64,000 nucleotides of DNA from an uncultured Shewanella sp. (GCF_947501225.1 NZ_CANMUW010000003.1:248001-312000); one strand, 5' to 3'; shown: positions 45,877 to 55,929, counted from the first letter of the stretch. Made by a program: numbers and translations. Notes: a model not told the origin generated them from the sequence alone.

Positions 45877-47088
45877 ATGTTAAATATCGATGATCCCGCC
45901 GCAGTAGAGAAGACACCGGCAATATGGCGATTGGGTTTTCGTCCCTTTTTTCTCGGTGGTGCCTGCATTGCCATGCTCTATATCCCGTTATGGCTGGTGA
46001 CCTGGTTTCTGCCGCAATATAGTCTGTTCCAGAGTGATTTTTGGGTAAAAGTTGTCCCCTTATGGTGGCACCCGCATGAGATGTTGTTTGGTTTCGCGCT
46101 TGCGATTGTGTGTGGCTTTCTGTTGACTTCGGTACAGACCTGGACCAATCAGCCCGGCATGAAGGGGGGGCCCCTTGCTATCACCTTCGGTTGTTGGTTA
46201 TCTGCGCGAATACTGCTGCTCGCTCCCTTCGAGATCCCCTTGTGGTTGCCGGCTCTATTCGAATCTCTCTTTCTCGGCTTTACCGCTATTAAGCTATGGC
46301 GTTGCATCTATAAGGTTAAGCAGTGGCATAATATCGGTTTTCCTATCATGCTGGCGGTTGTGGTCGGGATTAACCTGCTGAGTTACTATGCGCTGAGCGA
46401 GCGTAATTTTACCTTAAGCAATCATATCTGGCAGGCCATGTTATGGTGGTTAGGCCTGTTGATCACCATAGTTGGTGGACGTGTGATCCCCTTCTTTACC
46501 GCGATCAGGATAAAGCAGACTAAACCCACGCCCATTGCACTTATCGAGCGCTCTCTGATTATTTTAATGGTGCTGCTGGTGGTTCAGGCTATTACCAAGG
46601 TGATGCCCTCTTCGCTTGAGCAGGCTATATTGATTGGCGCGGGAGCGCTTCACCTTGTTCGTTGGCTGCGATGGTTTCCCCATAAGACATTGAAAGAGCC
46701 TATGTTATGGTCGCTTCACTCGGCCTATATCTTCTTACCGATCACCCTGTTAGCACTCGCCTGGAATATCAATGATATCAATGCCTATCGACACCTGTTG
46801 CACCTGTTTGCCATAGGCACGCTGGCCGGGATCTGCCTCTCGATGATCTCCCGAGTGTCGCTTGGGCATACCAGCCGTAATATCTATGAGGGGCCTAAGA
46901 TGGCGCTGGCCTTCATCTGTCTGCCTGTTGCGGCGTTGTTCAGGGCGATCATCCCGCTGTTTTTCCCGGAGCAGTCCTGGTTGTGGTTATGGTTGGCCGG
47001 CTGCTTCTGGTCGCTGGCGTTTGGGATGTTTATCTGGCACTACGCGGCCATACTCTCCCGACCCAGGCTCGATGGACGTCCGGGATGA
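45877..47088 (+). CDS. nnrS: NnrS family heme/copper membrane protein
   Basis: A 403-residue membrane protein with 12 helices and the NnrS marks: an N-terminal WRLGFRPFFLGGA, WWHPHEMLFGFALAIVCGFLLTSVQTW with His pairs, and GGRVIPFFT in the middle. NnrS proteins help cells withstand nitric oxide stress during nitrogen-oxide respiration. The gene is 75 bp upstream of nrfA on the same strand, so the two are probably functionally linked. Confidence 0.93.
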   Translation: MLNIDDPAAVEKTPAIWRLGFRPFFLGGACIAMLYIPLWLVTWFLPQYSLFQSDFWVKVVPLWWHPHEMLFGFALAIVCGFLLTSVQTWTNQPGMKGGPLAITFGCWLSARILLLAPFEIPLWLPALFESLFLGFTAIKLWRCIYKVKQWHNIGFPIMLAVVVGINLLSYYALSERNFTLSNHIWQAMLWWLGLLITIVGGRVIPFFTAIRIKQTKPTPIALIERSLIILMVLLVVQAITKVMPSSLEQAILIGAGALHLVRWLRWFPHKTLKEPMLWSLHSAYIFLPITLLALAWNINDINAYRHLLHLFAIGTLAGICLSMISRVSLGHTSRNIYEGPKMALAFICLPVAALFRAIIPLFFPEQSWLWLWLAGCFWSLAFGMFIWHYAAILSRPRLDGRPG

Positions 47089-47163
47089 TGCACGTTATCT
47101 GGTTTCACTGCAGTCGATAAAGACTGACCATTTATCTGTTTTTTTGAAAACGTTGGATTTTAG

Positions 47164-48558
47164 ATGATCTCTATACAAGAAAATAAAGTGAAGACACTAT
47201 CGGCTATGAGTCTCTGCTTCTCACTCTTTGCGGTTAGCCTGCCGGTATCGCCAGGTACTGTCGATACCAAGCTAGACAATACGATGCAGCAAGAGTTTCC
47301 GAATCAATATAAGAGTTGGTTGGCGACATCGGAGCAGACGGAGCGACAAGATATGCTGGCGAGTTATCCCGCTGCCATTATCTTGTGGGCGGGTTCCTCT
47401 TTTGCTAAAGAGTACCATAGCCCCCGAGGTCATCACTTCGCTGTGGCCGATGTTACCCATACCCTTCGTACCGGAGTACCGCCGGAAGAGGGGAAGAAGG
47501 GGTTATCTGCCAGCTGCTGGACCTGCAAATCGCCGGATGCCCCCCGTTTAATCGATGAGCTCGGTGTCGAAGGGTTCTCGGGGAAGAACTTTACCGATCT
47601 GGGCACCGACATTCAGAGTGTGGTCTACTGTACCGATTGTCATGTGAAAGGCGCTGCCAAGTTGGCACTGCCGCGTCCACATGCCCAAGATGCCATGGCT
47701 AAGGTCCACCTGCCGTTCGACAAGCAAGGTATCAATATGCAGGGGGCGCAGGTGTGCGGGCAATGCCATGTGACCTACTACTTCCAGCCTGAACGCAGTA
47801 ACAAGGTGAATATTCCCTGGATATTTGGCAACAGTGCCGACGATATCGAAAAGTATTACGACACCAGACGTTTCTATGAGTGGCTGCATCCTATCTCTAA
47901 AACCCCTATTCTCAAGGCGCGACACCCTGAGTTCGAGCACTGGAGTCGCAGCGAACATGCCAAGCAGGGCGTTACCTGTATCACCTGCCATATGCCTGCA
48001 AGTATTGATGATAAGGGTGAACAATTTACCAGTCATCAGGTCAGTAAGGCGTTAGATCACTATGCTCAGGTGTGTCAGGAGTGTCACGGTGATAGGGATG
48101 CATTAATACAGAAGATGGAAACGGGTAAACATGAGATAGAAGCTAAGGCCAGAGAGGTCGAGGGGCTGCTGGTTAAGGCCCACTATGAGGCTGGTGCGGC
48201 ATGGGATGCCGGTGCCAGCTGGTCTATCATCAATGATGCCTTGATGGCTATCCGTCATTCACAATGGCGCTGGGACTTCGCCATGGCATCCCATGGATTA
48301 TATGCCCACAACCCGAGTGAGGCCCATGAGCTGTTAGATACCGCGATTGAACAGGCAAAATATGCTCGCAGCGCACTGGCGGAGATCTTAGCCATGCTGG
48401 GCGTGAAAGAGGTGAATTATCCGGATATCAGCACCAAGGAGAGTGCCCATAAGGCGGTTGGTATATCTCTGGATAACTTAACTGAGCAGAAGAAAGCATT
48501 TCTCGAGCAGGAGGTGGATAAGCACTGGCCTGAAGTGACCCGTCATGGCTATCAGTAA
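47164..48558 (+). CDS. nrfA: Cytochrome c nitrite reductase, ammonia-forming
   Basis: A 464-residue periplasmic pentaheme protein with a signal peptide (MSLCFSLFAVSLPVSPG). The catalytic heme motif CWTCK lies at residues 118-122, with Lys as proximal ligand, and four CxxCH motifs follow (CTDCH, CGQCH, CITCH, CQECH). The active-site region and the RHSQWRWDFAMASHG helix fit NrfA. It reduces nitrite to ammonium with six electrons. No nrfH or nrfB partner is adjacent. NnrS is upstream and a chemoreceptor downstream. Confidence 0.97.
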   Translation: MISIQENKVKTLSAMSLCFSLFAVSLPVSPGTVDTKLDNTMQQEFPNQYKSWLATSEQTERQDMLASYPAAIILWAGSSFAKEYHSPRGHHFAVADVTHTLRTGVPPEEGKKGLSASCWTCKSPDAPRLIDELGVEGFSGKNFTDLGTDIQSVVYCTDCHVKGAAKLALPRPHAQDAMAKVHLPFDKQGINMQGAQVCGQCHVTYYFQPERSNKVNIPWIFGNSADDIEKYYDTRRFYEWLHPISKTPILKARHPEFEHWSRSEHAKQGVTCITCHMPASIDDKGEQFTSHQVSKALDHYAQVCQECHGDRDALIQKMETGKHEIEAKAREVEGLLVKAHYEAGAAWDAGASWSIINDALMAIRHSQWRWDFAMASHGLYAHNPSEAHELLDTAIEQAKYARSALAEILAMLGVKEVNYPDISTKESAHKAVGISLDNLTEQKKAFLEQEVDKHWPEVTRHGYQ

Positions 48559-48585
48559 CGTATAAGTCACTGACTTTGCTGGTGG

Positions 48586-48625
48586 CTGGCCGGAGCGAAG
48601 CGCTTTTGCACTTTGCTTCGGCCAG
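48586..48625. terminator. Long hairpin downstream of nrfA
   Basis: CTGGCCGGAGCGAAG (48586-48600) pairs with CTTTGCTTCGGCCAG (48611-48625) with one or two mismatches and G-U pairs, loop of ten. No T run. The rest of the 343-bp gap to 48902 holds no gene. Confidence 0.5.
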
Positions 48626-48901
48626 CGACTGTGAGTCTCAGTTCGAAGAGATAGGCGTCACTCATCTATCTGGCATTGAAAGTGCCTTTCGGGGAGCGAG
48701 GTCTCAAGCGGCAACTCCAGCCCTCTAGCTATTTACTACTGAGTATCCTCAACTTTCTGTACCCCGTTTTAAATAAAAATCCTGAGCAAACCCGATTTGT
48801 TTATGTCAGCCCCCGGTTTGGAATTGATTCTTTCCGTATAAGTGCCTCGTCTGTGTGTTTTGTCAACACATCAAGTGCTTATTAAAAGGAACTGCTCGGA
48901 T

Positions 48902-50812
48902 ATGAAGTCTATAGGACTCAAAAAAAGCATCACCATTGCCATTATTTTATTGGTTACATCTTGTCTGTTGATTTCCAATTGGTTGGCTTATCGAGAGTTA
49001 AAAGCCACAACTATTACCAATATTCAGAATCAATCACAGTTTATCGTTCGAGCTGAGGCCGACGCTATAGCCAGATGGTTTGAAGCTAAGGCAACCGCTA
49101 TCGACACGATCGCCCGCCAATATCGACATAATCGCTTTTCCGGGAAGTTTGTCGATATTGCCCGTTTAGGCAAGGAGAGTAATGGGCTCTACTCAATATT
49201 TTTTGGTTTCGATGATGGTAGTGCTTACGCCAGCGTCACCGATGACAGTATTTGGCGTGATGGGATCGCCGATCCTAAACAATATGATCCCAGACCCAGA
49301 GGTTGGTATCGGCAGGCCAAGCAAGGTCACGGGGCTGTCTTAACTGATATCTATACTGATCTTGTAACAAAGCAGCCAGTCATCTCTATCGTTACCGATA
49401 TCGGTGATGGGGTGCTCTCCGGTGATATTGGATTGGAGATCTTGGGTCAAACGGTTAAAGGCATTGAGTTCCCGGGAGCGATGACGGCTATTGTGGATCA
49501 ATCCGGGAAAGTGCTGGCCACTAACTCAAATATATTGAAAGTGGGTAGCACCATGACCGATATGGGGTTGGGGGAAGTGGGACAAGAAATTACCTCCCGG
49601 GACCAATATAGTGGTGAGTACCGTGTCTCAGGAGTAGATAAACTTGCCTTCAGCCGGGCGATTCCATTAATCGGTGATCAGCAGTGGTATCTGTTTATTG
49701 GCATCGAAAAATCGAAAGCTTATGCCAGTGTCGATGCGGCCTTAACCAGTGCGATCATAACTTCAGTGGTGATGTTAGCCGTGAGTTTAGTGTTAGCGAT
49801 TGCCATTCTTCACTGGTTATATCAGCCGATTATCAATCTGAAGCAGATAGTTACCGCTCTGTCTCAGGGGCAGGCCGATCTGACCCGCAGATTGCCGGTA
49901 AGCAGCAATGATGAGCTTGGAGAGATAGCTCAAGGCATCAACCTCTTTATTTCAAATTTGCAAGGTTTGGTCAACGAGGTATATCAGAGTTCTCTGGAGA
50001 TAGGTCAAAGCATAGTAAATCTCAGGCAGCAAAATGAGGCCAACTCGCTCGTGCTGCAAAATCATGTTCAGGAGACGGAACAGGTGGTGGCGGCGGTGGA
50101 GGAGATGAGCGCCACGGCGAATGATGTCGCTACTAATACTTCTCAGGCGTCTCAGGTCTCCCTGGCTACAAATACTCAGGTTGCCAACACCAATGACATA
50201 GTACTAAACACCAGAGGCACCGTTGAACAGTTGACCCGTGATGTCGAGCAGACTGCCGATAACATAGCCGCTATCGTTCATGATACCTCCAGCATCACTA
50301 AAGTCCTTCAGGTTATCGGCGAGATAGCGGATCAAACCAATCTGTTGGCCCTTAATGCTGCAATAGAAGCTGCTCGTGCAGGTGAACAGGGTAGAGGTTT
50401 TGCTGTGGTTGCCGATGAAGTGCGGGCGCTCGCTGCCAGAACACAGACGAGTACGGCTGAAATTGAGCAGACACTGGCAAATTTGCAGCAGGGGACAGAA
50501 GCGGCGATAAAGGCGATGCAGGTGACCAAGCGGACTTGTGAGCAAACCAGTGAAGCGACAAACAGTGTTACCGCTAATTTAGACCAGGTTGTACAATCTG
50601 TTGGTGAGGTTACTGATTTAAATACACAAATTGCTACCGCTGCCGAGGAGCAAAGTGCTGTGTCGGAAGAGGTCAGCCGTAATATGGCGACCATACGCGA
50701 CATGGTTTCAGAGCTTGATGCCAATGGGCAGGCGAGCGGTAATGAAACCGGTACGTTGGAGAGGGCTAATGAGTTGCTTATCTCTGTGGTTAATAAGTTT
50801 ACCCTGAAATAG
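48902..50812 (+). CDS. Methyl-accepting chemotaxis protein with dCache sensor
   Basis: A 636-residue chemoreceptor: TM helix at residues ~8-30, a large periplasmic dCache domain (~35-280; [33 protein letters not shown]), second TM helix (~280-302), HAMP, and a cytoplasmic signalling helix with the conserved tip [40 protein letters not shown]. It steers swimming in response to a small molecule; its ligand is unknown. AAGGA is 11 nt before ATG 48902, which also fits the transmembrane helix better than an upstream GTG. It follows nrfA. Confidence 0.94.
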   Translation: MKSIGLKKSITIAIILLVTSCLLISNWLAYRELKATTITNIQNQSQFIVRAEADAIARWFEAKATAIDTIARQYRHNRFSGKFVDIARLGKESNGLYSIFFGFDDGSAYASVTDDSIWRDGIADPKQYDPRPRGWYRQAKQGHGAVLTDIYTDLVTKQPVISIVTDIGDGVLSGDIGLEILGQTVKGIEFPGAMTAIVDQSGKVLATNSNILKVGSTMTDMGLGEVGQEITSRDQYSGEYRVSGVDKLAFSRAIPLIGDQQWYLFIGIEKSKAYASVDAALTSAIITSVVMLAVSLVLAIAILHWLYQPIINLKQIVTALSQGQADLTRRLPVSSNDELGEIAQGINLFISNLQGLVNEVYQSSLEIGQSIVNLRQQNEANSLVLQNHVQETEQVVAAVEEMSATANDVATNTSQASQVSLATNTQVANTNDIVLNTRGTVEQLTRDVEQTADNIAAIVHDTSSITKVLQVIGEIADQTNLLALNAAIEAARAGEQGRGFAVVADEVRALAARTQTSTAEIEQTLANLQQGTEAAIKAMQVTKRTCEQTSEATNSVTANLDQVVQSVGEVTDLNTQIATAAEEQSAVSEEVSRNMATIRDMVSELDANGQASGNETGTLERANELLISVVNKFTLK

Positions 50813-50836
50813 TGCCCTCCTGAACTTGTGGTCGAA

Positions 50837-50869
50837 ATTCCAATCGGGTCTTAACCTCCCGATTGGAAT
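50837..50869. terminator. Perfect 12-bp hairpin between convergent MCP and MFS genes
   Basis: ATTCCAATCGGG (50837-50848) pairs perfectly with CCCGATTGGAAT (50858-50869), loop TCTTAACCT. A shared transcription end for both genes is likely despite no long T run. Confidence 0.65.
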
Positions 50870-50910
50870 GGATGAATAGAACAGCTTTGAATCGAAATCA
50901 ATGCCACCCG

Positions 50911-52080
50911 TCACAGAGGCTGCGGTCGCTGCTCGGTGTGTGCGTTGTGCATGCTTTTTATCAGCATGTAGATGCAGGTGCTGATGAGGCAGGCTCCAAG
51001 ATAAAAGATGAGCCCATCGGGGGAATCAGACAGATTCGCCGCGAACAATGGCCCCAATACCGATCCCACGCTGTAGCTCAGTAACATTATCTCCGTTGCG
51101 GAGACAATTTTTGCCACCGGTAGTGCATCACAGGCCAGTGTGATAGCAATAGGGTATAAGGCAAAGCTACAGGCGCCCAGAATAAGATAGCTGGTTGCGA
51201 TAATCACAAAGCTTTTCGCCTCGAGAATACCCATCACCCCCAAGGTACCGAACAGGCAGAAAAGGGCCATCAACAGGCTCTTACTGACCCGGGTAGAGAG
51301 GTGACTGACTAAGGGCTGCACTAACATTCCGCCTAAAATGATCACCGCCATCAGCATCCCTGTCTGATCGGCATTTTGAACCTGATTGCTGATGTAAACT
51401 GGCATCAGACCATATATCGGGCCCAACAATAAACCAGATACTAGACATCCCAATATGGCTGGGCGGCTGAGCCTCTTTAGTTCACTGAGCTTCATGTTCT
51501 GGTGTTGCTCGTTATTCGGCTGACCCTTCTTTATTAGTAGTGGTGGCAAGATGGCCAGCATCAACAGACAGATAACAGTGAGATACGGTGCGATACCTGT
51601 GATACCTATAGGAGTAATAGCCAGTTGTCCCAAAGCGCTGCCACCGTAGAGTGATGTCATATATAACCCCAAACGCTTAGCTCGCTGCTTATTGCTATTG
51701 GCCATCAATAACCAGGATTCGACCACCACGAATATCCCGGCAACGGCAAAGCCGGCCATGAATCTTGCTATCAACCACACTCTTGCGTCCGGCAGTATCA
51801 GCATGGCGGTAATCGTCAGGATCAGCGCGCTGAGAAAGATGAGCAGCGCGATTCTATGCCCTGTTTTAGAGACCAGGCGCTGGATACTGGTCGCACCGAT
51901 GAGTATGCCCAAATAGAAAATACTGGCCAACCAGGGGACCAGTGACTCACTGAGTCCAAATGAGGCTAATGAGAGTGGGATCAGACTCATTAAAAAACCG
52001 GAAGCAACAGCAAAAAACGATAGGCAGGTAACAGGTACCAAGGTGCCGTTATTTTGGTGTTTAATGGTCGGTAAATCCAC
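50911..52080 (-). CDS. MFS transporter (YcaD-like)
   Basis: A 389-residue membrane protein with 12 helices of the major facilitator superfamily: FFAVASGFLMSLIPLSLASFGLSESLVPWLASIFYLGILIGA at the start, an RFMAGFAVAGIFVVVESWLLMANSNKQRAKRLGLYMTSLYGGSALGQL region as in YcaD-type carriers, and a charged central loop (KKGQPNNEQHQNMK). Substrate unknown. It is convergent with the chemoreceptor gene. Confidence 0.92.
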   Translation of the reverse strand: MDLPTIKHQNNGTLVPVTCLSFFAVASGFLMSLIPLSLASFGLSESLVPWLASIFYLGILIGATSIQRLVSKTGHRIALLIFLSALILTITAMLILPDARVWLIARFMAGFAVAGIFVVVESWLLMANSNKQRAKRLGLYMTSLYGGSALGQLAITPIGITGIAPYLTVICLLMLAILPPLLIKKGQPNNEQHQNMKLSELKRLSRPAILGCLVSGLLLGPIYGLMPVYISNQVQNADQTGMLMAVIILGGMLVQPLVSHLSTRVSKSLLMALFCLFGTLGVMGILEAKSFVIIATSYLILGACSFALYPIAITLACDALPVAKIVSATEIMLLSYSVGSVLGPLFAANLSDSPDGLIFYLGACLISTCIYMLIKSMHNAHTEQRPQPL

Positions 52081-52971
52081 TTTATTTTCCTTTTAACTCT
52101 ATTTTATTGGTCTTTGGGTTATATCTGTGTCGAAATGGCTTTAAATTGGTGTAAGCCAGATTTGCGCGAATTTTAATCTCTTTTTTAAGGAAGTAAAGAA
52201 GAATTTGTCATTGAGCAAAGAAATTTGAGTGTGACAGTTGCTTTTTGGTTTTAATGCTTTTTAATCAGCTTGTTATAAGTTGTTTGTTTTTGTTTTATCT
52301 TGGCGTCATCAATTGGTTTTCGGGTGTGAAGATCATTTTTTTCCGGTTTTCTCTACATGTGGATAAAATTTGGTTTTAACTTATTGTTAAGCTTTTTGGT
52401 TGTATTTGTGTTTTTTATTGTGTCTGGTGTGTTGTTCGTTGTGTTTTGGCTGTGTGTCCGGTTTAAGTCGTGGTTATCTTTTTTTGCTTTTGTTTTCTTA
52501 AGGAGCGGTGCGCACCGATTTATGATTGAATCAGGTCGATTTTATGGAAAGCGGACTTGACCGTGTATCTACTGGCACAGAATGGATTATTGAAGATAGA
52601 TAGTATTGGCTATTGGGCATACCGTTATCAAACAGGTGGAGGAGCAAGGTGGGATTGTTACTACAAATAATGGTTATATAGATGTATTAAACTGTCTTTT
52701 CTCTATATACCAGTCAGAACGGCGGGATGTTTAGACAATGGAGAGATAAGTATAAATTAAGGTGTGTCAAAATTGCGTCAAAACAGGAGGTGGAAAATTT
52801 AAATTTTGTGTTTTTGTTGTGTAGTTAGAAGATCCCCGTTAAGAGCATTTATTGGTTTCGGCGATTTGAGTAAGGTTGTGGCTACGAGTTTATCAAATTG
52901 TAACTCTTGCTCGTGATTCGAAATTGACAGCGACTGCAGATAGCGCTGGTTGGGTGTGAGATGGTGGTGAA
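52081..52971. other. AT-rich 890-bp non-coding region
   Basis: No convincing gene. The first ~500 bp are strongly T-rich on the plus strand (many TTTT, GTTTT runs), and a 67-codon frame at 52357-52560 reflects this composition. Near the right end it contains the direct repeat at 52766 and an AGGAGG at 52786. It is the promoter region of the LuxR-type operon and of the MFS gene. Confidence 0.6.
52766..52783. promoter_or_regulatory. Direct repeat GTCAAAA-N4-GTCAAAA upstream of the LuxR-regulator operon
   Basis: GTCAAAA at 52766-52772 and 52777-52783, 11 bp apart. On the other strand this is TTTTGAC-N4-TTTTGAC, the same 7-4-7 type as the two sites at 55868 and 55911 upstream of the channel gene. 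An OmpR-family regulator would bind such a tandem site. Confidence 0.6.
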
Positions 52972-53730
52972 ATGGACAAATTAACACTGTTATCGGAGGG
53001 GCAGACTGCCAGGAGCAGGCCTCTGGCCGAGAGTATTCTCAATAATATAAAGCTTCCTATAGCCGAACATGGGTTTGGTGGTTTCTGGTTTCAGGGCGTT
53101 GCCAATAGCGCCCATCGGGACTACCTGCAGAACAGTCGAAAGAGCCTGCTGACGAGAAGAGTGCTACGAAGCCGTGGTGGTGTGTTTGCTTCTTCACCTA
53201 AGGTTAAGCAGTTACACGAACAATACGTGACACGTGTCGCGCCCACAGATATTAACTTTGGTGAAGCCTTGCGGCTCGAGTCTCCCTATTGCTATGTTCT
53301 GTGCGAAAATGGCCAGCCGAATAAGGCCAAAAAACTGTTTAATCGTCATGGGGTCAATACCGTCTTGAGTTGGCCGTTAAAACACTTTGCATCGGAAGCC
53401 TGGAGCGGGCGTTTTACCCTGTTGTCTAAATATCCGCAGAGTGAATTAAAGCTGATCGGTTTAGAGGAGACTCTGAAACAGGCTCAGATGAGCCTGTTTG
53501 AACATTTTCATAATGAGATAAATCCATATCGTCAAAATAACCTGTTTAATCAAACCGCGATCAAGGCACTGAAAATGGCGGCGACAGGGCTACACAACCA
53601 TGAGATCTCACAGGAGCTTCATATCACTGTTCGGGGGGTAGAATATCACCTCGAGTCCATGAGAAATAAGTTGTCGGCCAGTAACAGGGCTAATTTGGTC
53701 CATATTGCACATCAGTTGGAAATTATATAG
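52972..53730 (+). CDS. LuxR-type transcriptional regulator
   Basis: A 252-residue protein with a C-terminal LuxR helix-turn-helix (residues ~190-250; FNQTAIKALKMAATGLHNHEISQELHITVRGVEYHLESMRNKL). The N-terminal ~170 residues resemble an autoinducer-type PAS-like domain but its ligand pocket residues cannot be judged by eye, and no luxI is nearby. It ends three bases before the response regulator start, so all three regulators form an operon. Confidence 0.85.
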   Translation: MDKLTLLSEGQTARSRPLAESILNNIKLPIAEHGFGGFWFQGVANSAHRDYLQNSRKSLLTRRVLRSRGGVFASSPKVKQLHEQYVTRVAPTDINFGEALRLESPYCYVLCENGQPNKAKKLFNRHGVNTVLSWPLKHFASEAWSGRFTLLSKYPQSELKLIGLEETLKQAQMSLFEHFHNEINPYRQNNLFNQTAIKALKMAATGLHNHEISQELHITVRGVEYHLESMRNKLSASNRANLVHIAHQLEII

Positions 53731-53733
53731 CGC

Positions 53734-54408
53734 ATGTTAGTTCTCCTCGTCGAAGATAATCGCCTGTTGGCCAAGAATATTATTCACTATCTGGAGTTAA
53801 ATGAGATCGAGTGTGATTATGCCGAGACTCTCGCTCAGGCCGAGCAGGCAATATTCAGTCGTACCTTCGATGCGATAATTCTCGATCTGAACCTGCCGGA
53901 TGGCGATGGCATCAGTGCATGTAAAAAGTGGAAAGAGCAGTGCATTATCTCACCCATCATCATGCTGACGGCGCGGAGTAACCTGCAGGATAGGCTATCC
54001 GGCTTCGAGGTCGGGGCCGATGATTATCTGGTGAAACCCTTTGCCATGGCTGAGTTGGTTGCGCGTCTCAGGGTGGTATCTCAGCGGCGCCCGTCTCCCA
54101 AATTACTCTCAATCGGGGAACTCGAGTTAGACTTTGCCGGACATCATGCACACAGGCAGGGTCAGCCGTTGACGCTGTCCCGCACCGGTTGGCAGATCCT
54201 CTCTCTGCTGGCACGTAGGAGTCCTGAGATCGTCGAGCGGGAGGAGATCGAACGCCTGTTATGGCCCGATAGTTTGCCCGATAGCGATAGCCTGCGCAGC
54301 CATATTCACCTGCTGCGCAGAGTGGTCGATAAACCATTCGGGCAGAAGCTTATCCATACTATCCGGGGAGTAGGCTTATGCCTGAAGGTAGATACCGATG
54401 AAGCCTAA
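53734..54408 (+). CDS. OmpR-family response regulator
   Basis: A 224-residue two-domain regulator: receiver with DN pair (VLLVEDN), phospho-Asp in AIILDLNLPDGDG, Lys in YLVKPF; then a winged helix (residues ~125-220; GWQILSLLARRSPEIVEREEIERLLW ... LIHTIRGVGLCL). It overlaps the kinase by 11 bp. It probably binds the tandem TTTTGAC-type sites upstream of its own operon and of the channel-urdA operon. Confidence 0.94.
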   Translation: MLVLLVEDNRLLAKNIIHYLELNEIECDYAETLAQAEQAIFSRTFDAIILDLNLPDGDGISACKKWKEQCIISPIIMLTARSNLQDRLSGFEVGADDYLVKPFAMAELVARLRVVSQRRPSPKLLSIGELELDFAGHHAHRQGQPLTLSRTGWQILSLLARRSPEIVEREEIERLLWPDSLPDSDSLRSHIHLLRRVVDKPFGQKLIHTIRGVGLCLKVDTDEA

Positions 54409-55612
54409 GCTCAGTTTAAAGCGTGTCTATCAGGTCTATGGTCTCTGCTTTCTGGCGATAACCTTGATCATCAATAGCTTCATTCCGCTGTGCATGATGT
54501 GTACCGGCATGTTCAGCATGCATGAAATTACCATGCGTAATGCGGCTCAGGCGGCAGAGCTCTATACCAGCCCGAGAAATAATGCATTTCAAACAGACAA
54601 TATCACGGTATTCACCAGTTGGGATTCGGTGCCGGATCGAGTGAAGGCGATTAACGGCGGCGTAGCTCCCGGTGAGCCGCAAAACGTGAAGCATCAGCAT
54701 ACAAACGGTAAGTTTATCGATGCCCTGATGTTGCATCAGGGGAAAGATGGTCAACAGAGCTATGTGTGGCTACATTACAATGCCACACACGACCTTGAGT
54801 TTGCACCGAAAAACATGGCTGCCATCTGCCTGCTGGTGATCATGACATTTACCGTGAATGCCATTCTGGCCTGGTATCTACAGAGCCGGGTGATCTCGCC
54901 GGTTCACCAAATCAGCCGGGCGATAAAACAGCATGACTGGCAGAAGATGCAGCAGCTTCGTTTTCCTAAGCAGTGCTATGCCGAACTGCAGTCGATAGTC
55001 GATGCGCTGGACAGCTCCATTAAACAGCTCAAGGAGGCGCAGCAGCGTGAGCTCTCCTTCCTGCGATTTGCCAGTCATGAGCTCAGGACGCCAATCGCCA
55101 TATGTCAGTCCTCATTCGATATTCTGACCCTGGAACAGGGGCACCTGACTGGGCCAACTCTACATGCCAGCCAGGCAACGACTCAGATGAAGTCGATCAC
55201 CGAGACGCTGCTTTGGCTGATGAGTTCTGATTGTAGTCCGATGGATAGCAGTAATGTGAAGCTGTCTAACCTGCTGAACCGTATCGTCTACGATCAGAAA
55301 TATGCCCAGGGGAGTGATGTACCGGTCGAGCTAAAGTGCGATGAGACTGAGTTGTTCGTGCTCAAGGAGCCGCTGACCATAGTGCTGAATAACTTAGTGC
55401 GTAACAGCTTAGAGCATGGCGCTAAAGGCATCTCCATAGTGCAGTCAGGTAACAGGATCGATATCGTCAACCCGCTGTCCAAGCATAACTCCAGTGGCTT
55501 CGGGCTGGGCTTGATGTTGGTCGAAAGGCTGGCTAAGCAGCTTAATTGGCACTATTCAATCAGTAATGACCACGACTCCTTCAGGGCTACGCTTATCATA
55601 CGGCCCACATGA
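54398..55612 (+). CDS. Sensor histidine kinase
   Basis: A 404-residue kinase with two membrane helices (residues ~10-40 and ~145-165) enclosing a short periplasmic sensor. A HAMP-like linker (SRVISPVHQISRAIKQHD) is followed by the phospho-His in FLRFASHELRTPIAI and a compact ATPase domain with NNLVRNSLEHG and GFGLGLMLVERL. It is the partner of the overlapping response regulator. The signal is unknown but the operon lies beside urdA. Confidence 0.92.
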   Translation: MKPKLSLKRVYQVYGLCFLAITLIINSFIPLCMMCTGMFSMHEITMRNAAQAAELYTSPRNNAFQTDNITVFTSWDSVPDRVKAINGGVAPGEPQNVKHQHTNGKFIDALMLHQGKDGQQSYVWLHYNATHDLEFAPKNMAAICLLVIMTFTVNAILAWYLQSRVISPVHQISRAIKQHDWQKMQQLRFPKQCYAELQSIVDALDSSIKQLKEAQQRELSFLRFASHELRTPIAICQSSFDILTLEQGHLTGPTLHASQATTQMKSITETLLWLMSSDCSPMDSSNVKLSNLLNRIVYDQKYAQGSDVPVELKCDETELFVLKEPLTIVLNNLVRNSLEHGAKGISIVQSGNRIDIVNPLSKHNSSGFGLGLMLVERLAKQLNWHYSISNDHDSFRATLIIRPT

Positions 55613-55867
55613 GTTGCGGCATATCTTGATTTTAACAGTTTGCATGCGGGCAGGGAGTGCCCGCTATGGTGAAAAATGGATGCTTATATCCTTGCCGGCA
55701 CTCTCCTTTCGGCTACTCTTTTTAGTGGCTGCCTCGCTTTTCATAAACCGACTGATTTCATCGGGAGCGCATTAATTCGCTCTGTTAACGCAAATTACTG
55801 TCAAAATATAGCTATTTTCTCAGTGGGTGATTTATTTGTTTTATTCTTAACTTTATGGTTATTTATA

Positions 55868-55886
55868 TTTTGACGTTATTTTCACA
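55868..55886 (+). promoter_or_regulatory. Regulator site 1 upstream of the Tsx-like/urdA operon
   Basis: TTTTGACGTTATTTTCACA: half-sites TTTTGAC and TTTTCAC 11 bp apart. An exact 19-bp copy starts 43 bp downstream. Confidence 0.65.
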
Positions 55887-55910
55887 ATGCTGTTTTTAAT
55901 ATATTTTTAT

Positions 55911-55929
55911 TTTTGACGTTATTTTCACA
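55911..55929 (+). promoter_or_regulatory. Regulator site 2 upstream of the Tsx-like/urdA operon
   Basis: TTTTGACGTTATTTTCACA, identical in all 19 bases to the copy at 55868, located 163 bp before the channel gene. The stretch 55613-56091 has no other convincing gene. Confidence 0.65.

Noticed and set aside
48842..48901. Upstream GTG start extending the chemoreceptor
   Set aside because: It would put 20 polar residues before the membrane helix, and the better ribosome binding site serves ATG 48902.
52357..52560. 67-codon hydrophobic frame
   Set aside because: The surrounding DNA is extremely T-rich, which alone gives Phe/Leu/Val-rich frames; there is no ribosome binding site.
55676..55873. 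65-codon frame with membrane-like segments before the Tsx-like gene
   Set aside because: No ribosome binding site, AT-rich end, and it overlaps the first direct-repeat regulator site.
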